From Gammaproteobacteria bacterium (GTDB taxonomy: Bacteria > Pseudomonadota > Gammaproteobacteria > Xanthomonadales > Marinicellaceae), in NCBI GenBank assembly GCA_030426065.1, contig JAUHZH010000181.1:1-5327 (forward strand): DNA of 5,327 nucleotides, read 5' to 3'. The position numbers and the translations under genes were made by a program. Under the pieces are notes generated by a model. It was not told the DNA's origin. It saw nothing but the letters and a program-made list of their open reading frames with translations, and searched no databases. Of the stretch, positions 1-5,327 are shown in pieces; position 1 is the first letter of the stretch, and every line of letters starts with the position of its first letter.

Positions 1-30
1 TGTCAAAAATTCATCACTTCCCTTCAAGCC

Positions 31-1215
31 TCATTGTTTCAGCACCAAAGTGCCCGAAACCCAGTCTTGAATCAAACACTTTTTCCACCCCCAAACCATG
101 GCATACGCCAGCCAAACAACCAGAATGGCCAACCAAGCCCATACGGCTTCACCTAATTCAAAAATCAGCGCCCCATAAAAAGGCAACATCAATGCATGAA
201 AAGTCACCAACTTGATGACTTTTTGTTTCGCTGAAGCTGGATTCATATACACATCGAACAAGCGAAGTCCGGCAAAAAATTGAACCACACCCATCTGGCA
301 AATGGTGAACGTGTTGATCACATTCAACACCACAAACGTGACACAGCTCGTTACTTCTAAACTGCCCAGCATTTGATCCAGATCGAACAAACGCAAAAAG
401 ACAACCACCAGTATGAATTCCAGAAAGATCAACAAAGCCCGCCCCAACACGCTGGCATTTTGCTCTGTTGACTCCGTCACATCCAACATGTGCATCACGT
501 GCTCGAACACCGGGTCTTGGATGTTGGCTTCCAACATCTGCCATTGGCCGTACCAATCCACCACATCATTGATGGATTTCACCATCCCAGGAGTCAACAA
601 CAAAGTGCCGTTTTGTTGGTGTTGGAAGGCATTGTACTCATATACTTTTTGAAACAAAGCCAGCAGCACCCAATCACGGCAACCCATGTCCGCAATGTCT
701 TCAACCGCTGACAAAAAATCCCAATGACCCTCGCTGTTTTTGTTGGCATAGGTGTCAAAAACACTTTGGTGAAATTGATTCATGATGCCTTCAGCCAATT
801 CGCGGTCTTCCTTAGAAAGTTGCACCTCCATGTCATCATGACCTGACGCTGATGCCAACTCTTGTCCTTCACCTTCATCATGTGGTGGCTCTGTTGGCGT
901 TTGTTGCTCAATATCTTCTAAATTTGAATCTAAAACTGATTGCTGTTCAGTAACGTCTTCATGTTGTGGTTTTGATGGTTTTTGTTGTTCAACCTCAAAA
1001 TCCAATTTGGGCGGATCAGCATTGATGCCAGACATCCAATCTGACTGCTGCGCACCGCCAACCAATGCCGCTTGATAAGCCGCATTGATCCGCTCAAACC
1101 CTTCCGGATCTTCATCTGGCCGGTGCTGCCTCAATAATGTGGCATAAGCCCGCTTGATGGTTTTTTTATCATCTGTGGGCTCAATGCCCAAAACATCCCA
1201 GGGGTAATTCATCAT
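31..1215 (-). CDS. Membrane-anchored J-domain protein with degenerate RDD (copy B)
   Basis: A probable second Hsp70 co-chaperone of 394 residues, paralogous to the gene just upstream. The J-domain (about 4-51) reads YPWDVLGIEPTDD, KRAYATLLRQ, then H-R-P-D (31-34) and PEGFERINAAYQAAL, again with Arg (32) where the HPD histidine aligns. A long, acidic, Gln/Glu/Pro-rich linker (about 55-137) looks disordered. The middle domain (about 138-232) matches copy A in LAE.I..Q.H, VYEYN and DWYGQW. The membrane part has hydrophobic stretches at about 258-276, 289-309, 338-354 and 357-377. It resembles an RDD domain that has drifted: R259 pairs with Glu266 where Asp is usual, the central G-K motif is only loosely kept near FFAGLRLFDVYM (313-324), and CLIQDWVSGTLVL matches the closing motif. 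The start ATG 1215 overlaps the previous stop in ATGATG; a second ATG at 1212 is equally possible. No Shine-Dalgarno sequence is evident, which supports translational coupling. Only 30 bases follow the stop in this window. Confidence 0.85.
   Translation of the reverse strand: MMNYPWDVLGIEPTDDKKTIKRAYATLLRQHRPDEDPEGFERINAAYQAALVGGAQQSDWMSGINADPPKLDFEVEQQKPSKPQHEDVTEQQSVLDSNLEDIEQQTPTEPPHDEGEGQELASASGHDDMEVQLSKEDRELAEGIMNQFHQSVFDTYANKNSEGHWDFLSAVEDIADMGCRDWVLLALFQKVYEYNAFQHQQNGTLLLTPGMVKSINDVVDWYGQWQMLEANIQDPVFEHVMHMLDVTESTEQNASVLGRALLIFLEFILVVVFLRLFDLDQMLGSLEVTSCVTFVVLNVINTFTICQMGVVQFFAGLRLFDVYMNPASAKQKVIKLVTFHALMLPFYGALIFELGEAVWAWLAILVVWLAYAMVWGWKKCLIQDWVSGTLVLKQ
1083..1206. repeat. J-domain direct repeat, copy B
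   Basis: This is the partner of 2183-2306, in the same orientation, covering nearly all of the J-domain code of the downstream J-protein. Most differences cluster at 1131-1168, while 1169-1200 is identical between copies. Many changes are silent or conservative (Lys/Arg, Leu/Ile), so strong selection on the J-domain explains part of the likeness. The run of silent identity near the start codon may also reflect gene conversion. Confidence 0.85.
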
Positions 1216-2309
1216 GTTATTTTGACTGCATATTGTTTAGACAACAGGTCATGTAATAACCGGTTTTTTTTAAAAACTGGAAAAACGAGCATTACAACTA
1301 TGTGGATAGGTACCAACAAAACAATATAAGGGTGCGAAATAAAAGAAAACAAATAGAATGGCAGCAAGACAGCTTCTCGGGTCAAATGACTCTTTAAAAC
1401 CTCTTCATTCCTTAAGCGCTCAAATTCTTGATTTAAGAAATTATATTTCATTAAGTAAGTCCCAACTGTGACCCTCTTCTTAGTGAAAGTAGTAAAAACC
1501 AGCTTATAAATATTGAAACCAATAAATATGATTGCCGCATTTAACTCGAATTGCATCCATACAGATAAAACCAGGCATATTGCTGAAAATATCATCATAT
1601 CAAGAAACCATGCTGCAACCCTTTCTGTGACAGTTGGGCTGTACTTTGTGCAATCTCGTTCCATGTTGCCTTCAAAAAACCAATAGTTCAATTCGACATA
1701 TTCCTTTGATAAATGGGTGCTAAAAAAGCTCCATTTATCTCTCCAATCTAGAACCTCTCCAATGTATTTAATCATCTGCAATGGTATTTTCTTTCTGTTG
1801 GAATGGTTGTATTCAGCAACCCTTTTAAATATTTCTAAGTTCAAGTGATCCTTCAACTCAAAATCTAATATGTCGTTTACTTTTTCAATAAATCTCCAAT
1901 TATTTTTGTCATATCTGATGTGAATTGAACTGAAAGCCACCTCATGTAACTGCGATAAAATTTGCTCTGCCAATAATTCATCTTCACCAACATAGCGCTC
2001 AAATGGTTGGTCGTTATTTCCATTGATAGTTGCAACAAACATTTTTTCTGTGTTTGTACTGACATCACTTTGTTTTACTTGGGTTTCATATTCAAACTCA
2101 CATAGAGATGCCACTGTTCCATCATCAGAACATTCTTTTCTATTTTCCTTTTCTGATATTGCAAGTGCATAATTGTAACCCTCATTGATTCGCTCAAATC
2201 CCTCTGGATCTTCATCTGGCCGGTGTTGTCTGATCAATTGGGCATAGGCTTTTTTGATGGCTTTTCTGTCATCTGTGGGCTCAATGCCCAAAACATCCCA
2301 AGGGTACAT
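1212..2309 (-). CDS. Membrane-anchored J-domain/RDD protein (copy A)
   Basis: A probable Hsp70 co-chaperone of 365 residues. A shortened J-domain (about 2-50) has helix I YPWDVLGI, helix II KAIKKAYAQLIRQ, and helix III PEGFERINEGYNYAL. The HPD loop reads H-R-P-D (29-32), so Arg30 sits where the HPD histidine aligns. An acidic, polar linker (about 51-108) follows. A middle domain (about 110-203) is shared with the downstream paralog (LAEQILSQLHE, EYN, DWRDKW). The C-terminal membrane part fits the RDD family: R230 with D237 in RVAAWFLD, KRVTVGTYLMKYNFL (278-292) and NRLLHDLL (349-356). Hydrophobic segments lie at about 233-252, 257-275, 311-327 and 328-346, so both ends are probably cytosolic. 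ATG 2309 is preferred over the in-frame GTG 2318: it overlaps the hscC stop as TGATG, has GGTGGA just upstream, and matches the paralog's N-terminus. The body beyond the J-domain is about 30-38% GC in sampled 60-base blocks, clearly below its neighbours. It probably serves HscC at the membrane. Confidence 0.88.
   Translation of the reverse strand: MYPWDVLGIEPTDDRKAIKKAYAQLIRQHRPDEDPEGFERINEGYNYALAISEKENRKECSDDGTVASLCEFEYETQVKQSDVSTNTEKMFVATINGNNDQPFERYVGEDELLAEQILSQLHEVAFSSIHIRYDKNNWRFIEKVNDILDFELKDHLNLEIFKRVAEYNHSNRKKIPLQMIKYIGEVLDWRDKWSFFSTHLSKEYVELNYWFFEGNMERDCTKYSPTVTERVAAWFLDMMIFSAICLVLSVWMQFELNAAIIFIGFNIYKLVFTTFTKKRVTVGTYLMKYNFLNQEFERLRNEEVLKSHLTREAVLLPFYLFSFISHPYIVLLVPIHIVVMLVFPVFKKNRLLHDLLSKQYAVKIT
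2183..2306. repeat. J-domain direct repeat, copy A
   Basis: This 124-base stretch encodes nearly all of the J-domain of the upstream J-protein. It aligns without gaps to 1083-1206 at a constant offset of 1100 bases, with about 20 mismatches by my count (about 84% identity). The longest identical run is 32 bases (2269-2300). Similarity drops quickly beyond 2183. It reflects duplication of a gene or domain, not a mobile element. Confidence 0.85.
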
Positions 2310-3994
2310 CAGATCCACCGATTGGCATCAAAAGCTGCCAAAGCCTCGTTCATCTCCTCCACTGCTTGGGCAATTCTTTTGGGGTCCTGTGATGCCAATA
2401 TCTGATCAAACTGCGAGATCAGGTGGTTGATGGCATCGCGCTCCTCATCCAAGCTGTTCTCATAAATGGCTTCGGCACGCCAATAAATTTCTTTCACAGC
2501 TTCAGATTCCCTCGGGTGAATCTTTAATGTGCTGAGTTTTTTCTTGGAAGATTCGATTTGCTCAGGTGACAACTCCTGGGGTGAATTGTTGATCAACAAA
2601 TAGGCTTTTTCACCAGTGGAGTTCACCTCGGCATCCACTTCCAAAATGCCGTTGATGTCGTAGCTGATCCGCAAGTCAACTGATTGTTCACCGGCCCGTC
2701 CTTTGGGCACTGGCAATTCAAATTCACCCAGTTTGATGTTGTTTTTGACCAATCGGCTCTCGCCTTGGTAAATTTCCATCTTTAATTTGGTTTGATTGTC
2801 TTGCGCCGTGACATAGCTTTGGACCCGACTGGCAGGCACCACCGTGTTCCTTTCGATGATGGGAGAAAACAACAAACTGTCATCATAAACGCTGTGGCCA
2901 ACCACACCCGTACCCAAAGTGTATGGACACACATCGGTGAGCACCACATCTTCCAAGTCTTTGTTGCGGCTTTTCAAAGCGGCTTGTATTGTAGCCCCAT
3001 GTGCGATGGTCAAATCTGGGTCAATGTCAGTTCGAGGCATTTTTTTGAAAATTCGAGTCACCAAGGTGCGCATGAACGGCAGTCGGGACGAACCGCCCAC
3101 CAAAATCACTTCTTCAATGTCATGGGGAGACAACTGCGCATCTTTCAAACACAACTCAATCGCCTTGATGATTTTTTTCATCAATGGCCCGCTGGCCTTT
3201 TCAAACTCCTTGGCAGTGATGGTGATGGTTTGTTTGACTTCATCCATAAAAGGCGCAATGTCTGGCGACTGATTGATTTCTTTTTTGAACAGCTCCAACC
3301 GGGATTTGATGTTCTGAATCACGGCCGGTTTCAACTTGTTGATGTTCAAGCCGGCTTTGTCACAAAACAAAGTCACCAGCACCTGAAGGAAATCTTCTCC
3401 ACCCAAATGGTTGTCACCGCCAGATGCTTTGACTTCCAAGATGTCATCGAAGTATTCCATCACAGACACATCAAAAGTGCCGCCGCCCAAATCAACCACC
3501 ATGAAGTCGGTGTATTCCGGTTTGTTTTGCAAACCATAAGCCACAGCAGCCGCGGTGGGTTCATTGATCAATTTTTCCACTTTCAAACCCGCCATTTCAG
3601 CGGCCTGTAAAGTGGCTTTTCTTTGGATTCCATTGAAATAGGCCGGCACTGAAATCACCGCTTCTGTGACGGTTTGTCCAGTGTGTTTTTCAGCATCGCC
3701 CACCAACTTTTGCAAAACCAAAGAGGACAACTCCACTGGGGTGTAGGTTTTTTTGTGGATTTTGTATGTTTTTTCGGTGCCCATGTAGCGCTTGAAATGC
3801 GCCACAGTTTCATTGGGATACTGTGCCGCCCGGGTCAAGGCGCTTTTGCCAACGTGGATGGTGCCATCTTTTTCGAAACTGATGCAGGATGGTGTCAAAG
3901 ACTCACCGAAGCCATTGGGTACGATACTGACTTCACCGTTCAAGAAATGGCCGCAAACACTGTTGGTTGTTCCTAAGTCGATGCCAATGATCAT
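2309..3994 (-). CDS. hscC: HscC-type Hsp70 chaperone
   Basis: This is an ATP-driven cytoplasmic Hsp70 of 561 residues, starting at ATG 3994 (a TTG at 4000 is possible but badly spaced from the GGA). The nucleotide-binding domain covers about 1-348. It shows GIDLGTTNS (4-12), HFKR with the catalytic-type Lys68, SVPAYFN with Pro117 and partner Arg125, NEPTAAA (144-150), VVDLGGGTFDV (166-176) and ILVGGSSRLP (297-306). The hydrophobic linker DVVLTDV (349-355) leads into a substrate-binding domain (about 355-470) and a short helical lid (about 475-561). The length (E. coli HscC 556, DnaK 638), the short region after Lys68, DVCPYTLG after the linker, FSPIIERNTVVP, YQGE, SYDINGILEVD and LSTLKIHPRE all point to HscC rather than DnaK or HscA. 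There is no DnaK-like disordered tail. In E. coli, HscC works with the membrane J-proteins DjlB/DjlC and does not need GrpE. The stop codon overlaps the start of the next J-protein gene (TGATG), implying a joint function. The client is unknown. Confidence 0.95.
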   Translation of the reverse strand: MIIGIDLGTTNSVCGHFLNGEVSIVPNGFGESLTPSCISFEKDGTIHVGKSALTRAAQYPNETVAHFKRYMGTEKTYKIHKKTYTPVELSSLVLQKLVGDAEKHTGQTVTEAVISVPAYFNGIQRKATLQAAEMAGLKVEKLINEPTAAAVAYGLQNKPEYTDFMVVDLGGGTFDVSVMEYFDDILEVKASGGDNHLGGEDFLQVLVTLFCDKAGLNINKLKPAVIQNIKSRLELFKKEINQSPDIAPFMDEVKQTITITAKEFEKASGPLMKKIIKAIELCLKDAQLSPHDIEEVILVGGSSRLPFMRTLVTRIFKKMPRTDIDPDLTIAHGATIQAALKSRNKDLEDVVLTDVCPYTLGTGVVGHSVYDDSLLFSPIIERNTVVPASRVQSYVTAQDNQTKLKMEIYQGESRLVKNNIKLGEFELPVPKGRAGEQSVDLRISYDINGILEVDAEVNSTGEKAYLLINNSPQELSPEQIESSKKKLSTLKIHPRESEAVKEIYWRAEAIYENSLDEERDAINHLISQFDQILASQDPKRIAQAVEEMNEALAAFDANRWI

Positions 3995-4000
3995 ATTCAA

Positions 4001-4010
4001 AGTCCATTTT
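4001..4010 (-). promoter_or_regulatory. Ribosome binding site deciding the hscC start
   Basis: On the minus strand the bases before hscC read AAAATGGACT then TTGAATATG. The GGA core lies 8 bases before the ATG at 3994, a normal spacing, but only 2 bases before the in-frame TTG at 4000. This favours ATG 3994 as the start and removes two residues from the longest open frame. The match to the anti-Shine-Dalgarno sequence is short. Confidence 0.45.
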
Positions 4011-4020
4011 CAAAAGCATT

Positions 4021-4056
4021 ATTTATATCAAAATGACCGAGAAAATGCACTGACAA
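4021..4056 (-). promoter_or_regulatory. Candidate extended -10 promoter for hscC
   Basis: Read on the minus strand, the truB-hscC spacer contains TGATATAAAT at 4030-4021. This is an extended -10 pattern (TG, one base, then TATAAA). A TTGTCA hexamer at 4056-4051 matches five of six bases of TTGACA, but it lies 23 bases upstream of TATAAA, too far for a standard sigma-70 pair, so the -10 would have to work largely through its TG extension. Transcription would begin near 4015 and leave a leader of about 20 bases before the hscC start. The call rests on pattern alone; read-through from truB is also possible, as no strong terminator is visible. Confidence 0.35.
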
Positions 4057-4063
4057 AATGTCA
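4051..4063. repeat. 13-base palindrome in hscC upstream region
   Basis: The sequence TGACAAAATGTCA is a perfect inverted repeat of 5-base arms (TGACA/TGTCA) around three bases. It lies in the spacer between truB and hscC and overlaps the TTGTCA hexamer that could serve as a -35 element. The size and position suit an operator for a dimeric regulator. As RNA it would form only a 5-bp, A/U-rich stem with no following U-tract, so it is a poor terminator. No regulator can be assigned from the sequence. Confidence 0.35.
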
Positions 4064-4099
4064 CATGAGCCTGATTAAGCTGCGGTTGATGAAAATTGG

Positions 4100-5014
4100 T
4101 TAAAGTTGTTTGTATGATTTGAGAAACAAGCGTTTGACTTTCAGCTGGTTGGATTGAATATCACCCAAACCCATGAACCGGGATTGTTGGTCGTACAGGC
4201 GATGCACCGCATCTTGGCCCGGACAGGCCGTTGTTTTACCATGTATCAAGTCTTGGGCTTGTTGGCCATCCAAAGTCACTGCGGGGTATTCTGTCAAAGC
4301 ACTGTCCATGGGCAACAAGGCCGTTTGCAAATCATCAAGGTCTGCCAGTTGCTCAAGGGTCAGCATCCCTTCCCCTGAAATGACGCCCGATTGGGTCCGG
4401 TGCAAGGCCGACATGTGGGCCACTGTGCCACAAGCTTTGGCGAAATCTTCCAACAAGGTCCTGATGTAGGTGCCTTTGGACACTTTGATTTCAAAGTCGA
4501 TGTGTGTTTCGGTGTTGGCCAAACAGGTGAAATGGTGAACTGTAATGGTTCTGGCAGAACGCTCGACTTCCACCCCTTGCCTCGCCAAATGGTAAAGCCG
4601 TTGGCCGTTGTGCCACAATGCCGAATACATGGGCGGCACTTGTTCCAGTGGACCGGTCATTTGCGCCGTCACGCGTTCAATCTGATCATCCGATAAGCGC
4701 GTGGTGGCATGTGTTTTGATCACCTCACCGGTGGCATCACCCGTGTCTGTCTGGCTGCCAAGCACACACCGAGCGATGTATGTTTTATCAGAATTGATCA
4801 GCAAGTGGGCCAACTTGGTGGCGTCACCAAAACAGCAAGGCAACAAACCCGTGGCCATCGGATCCAGGTTACCGGTGTGGCCTGCTTTTTTGGCTTTGAA
4901 GAGGTGCCTGACTTTTTGCATGGCCAGGTTCGATGAGATGCCTTTGGGTTTATTTAAAAGCACCAAACCATGCAAATCAGGGTAATTCCTTTTCGGTGAA
5001 CGCTTTTGCGCCAT
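4100..5014 (-). CDS. truB: tRNA pseudouridine(55) synthase TruB
   Basis: TruB converts U55 in the T-loop of most elongator tRNAs to pseudouridine and also acts as a tRNA-folding chaperone. The protein has 304 residues, close to the family norm (E. coli 314). A basic N-terminus (MAQKRSPKR) leads into HGLVLLNKPKGISSN (residues 15-29). The catalytic motif GHTGNLDPMATGLLP spans 45-59, with Asp51 as the nucleophile. DKTY (76-79) carries the conserved active-site tyrosine. PPMYSALWHNGQRLYHLARQG (127-147) and SKGTYIRTL (179-187, with Arg185) complete the core. The C-terminal part (about 235-304) fits the small PUA-like subdomain, with FMGLGDI near 280. The ATG at 5014 was chosen because it gives the normal family N-terminus. 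I see no clear Shine-Dalgarno sequence in the 11-base gap after rbfA, so translation may depend on coupling. The stop is TAA, followed by 99 non-coding bases before hscC; rpsO does not follow. Every key residue is present. Confidence 0.97.
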   Translation of the reverse strand: MAQKRSPKRNYPDLHGLVLLNKPKGISSNLAMQKVRHLFKAKKAGHTGNLDPMATGLLPCCFGDATKLAHLLINSDKTYIARCVLGSQTDTGDATGEVIKTHATTRLSDDQIERVTAQMTGPLEQVPPMYSALWHNGQRLYHLARQGVEVERSARTITVHHFTCLANTETHIDFEIKVSKGTYIRTLLEDFAKACGTVAHMSALHRTQSGVISGEGMLTLEQLADLDDLQTALLPMDSALTEYPAVTLDGQQAQDLIHGKTTACPGQDAVHRLYDQQSRFMGLGDIQSNQLKVKRLFLKSYKQL

Positions 5015-5025
5015 GGTGTTTTAGG

Positions 5026-5327
5026 TCATTCTTCGGTTTCGTCAAACTTGGGATCAGAAGCACGTGCTTGTCTGATCAAGTATTCCAATTTTTGACCATA
5101 TTCCAAAGAAGCGTCGTATTTGAATCGCAATTCGGGTACTTTGCGGCTGTTCATTTCGCGGGCAATCACTTGTCGCAAAGCTTTGGCATTCAAGCGCAAG
5201 GTTTGCAGTGCCAATTTTTCCTGACTGGGGTCGAGGGTATTGATGTACACCTTGGCCACCGACAAATCTCGGGTGACTTCAACATCAGAAATGGTGATAA
5301 AAGAAGTGTCTTCATCAGGCAAATCCT
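5026..5327 (-). CDS. rbfA: Ribosome-binding factor A, RbfA (5' end off window)
   Basis: RbfA is a small KH-like cytoplasmic protein that binds the 30S subunit and helps the 5' end of 16S rRNA mature. About 99 residues are visible. The frame stays open to the window edge, reading Asp-Leu before the PDEDTSFITISDVEV segment. The codon at 5322 is TTG and encodes an internal leucine, so it is not the start. By comparison with E. coli RbfA (about 133 residues), roughly 30-35 N-terminal residues lie outside the window. Family landmarks are visible: SDVEVTRDLSVAKVYI (the strand with the conserved RDL..AKVY pattern), then RQVIAREMNSRKVPELRF and KYDASLEYG, matching the usual 'R..PEL.F.YD.S...G' C-terminal block. 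The end is acidic (DPKFDETEE). It ends 11 bases before truB, the classical rbfA-truB order, so infB is expected just upstream. The identification is firm. Confidence 0.95.
   Translation of the reverse strand, partial: DLPDEDTSFITISDVEVTRDLSVAKVYINTLDPSQEKLALQTLRLNAKALRQVIAREMNSRKVPELRFKYDASLEYGQKLEYLIRQARASDPKFDETEE

Noticed and set aside
1..6. TTGACA on the minus strand just past the last gene
   Set aside because: It is a perfect -35 hexamer, but the -10 region would lie outside the window, so no promoter can be claimed.
158..556. Second minus-strand open frame of 132 codons
   Set aside because: It overlaps the copy B J-protein in another frame, has Cys/Gly/His-rich composition without domain character, and would need to replace a continuous membrane domain.
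2310..2318. GTG start at 2318 for the first J-protein
   Set aside because: It has no Shine-Dalgarno sequence upstream, whereas the ATG at 2309 forms a TGATG junction with GGTGGA nearby and fits the paralog's N-terminus.
2792..3610. Long open frame of 272 codons on the plus strand
   Set aside because: It lies wholly antisense to hscC, is rich in His, Phe and Gln as expected for a mirrored frame, and has no recognisable domain. The minus-strand protein is unmistakable.
4001..4099. Intrinsic terminator after truB
   Set aside because: The only hairpin is the 5-bp A/T-rich palindrome at 4051-4063, with no GC-rich stem and no U-tract directly after it.
1..5327. CRISPR arrays, tRNA or rRNA genes, insertion sequences
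   Set aside because: I saw no short spaced repeats, no transposase frame and no tRNA-like cloverleaf. The only repeat of note is the J-domain duplication.

Overview
The window is a single block of five genes, all read on the minus strand, from a bacterium that is probably a gammaproteobacterium. The evidence for this is an RbfA/TruB pair of gammaproteobacterial type and an Hsp70 that closely resembles Escherichia coli HscC. GC content counted by eye is mixed: about 45-58% in sampled parts of truB, hscC and the last gene, but about 30-38% in the body of the fourth gene. I cannot name the genus.

In the direction of transcription (high to low coordinates), the first two genes are housekeeping. 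They are the 3' two thirds of rbfA (ribosome maturation factor, cut by the window edge) and truB (tRNA pseudouridine-55 synthase), separated by 11 bases. In many bacteria rpsO and pnp come next. Here a 99-base spacer follows instead. It holds a candidate extended -10 promoter and a 13-base perfect palindrome, but no convincing intrinsic terminator.

After the spacer comes a tightly packed three-gene cassette. First is hscC, a specialised Hsp70. Next are two paralogous proteins that each carry an N-terminal J-domain, a shared middle domain of unknown function, and a C-terminal membrane domain of the RDD type with about four membrane helices. The junctions are TGATG and ATGATG, so stop and start codons overlap and the three proteins are probably made by coupled translation. 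The simplest reading is a dedicated Hsp70 with two membrane-anchored J-protein partners. This is reminiscent of E. coli HscC with its membrane-associated partners DjlB and DjlC, but here the partners are fused to RDD membrane domains and tandemly duplicated.

The two J-protein genes are about 84% identical over the first 124 bases, at a constant offset of exactly 1100 bases, and then diverge strongly. In the upstream copy GC also falls sharply where the similarity ends, so the genes look mosaic. The last 30 bases of the window (1-30) hold no gene that I can see.
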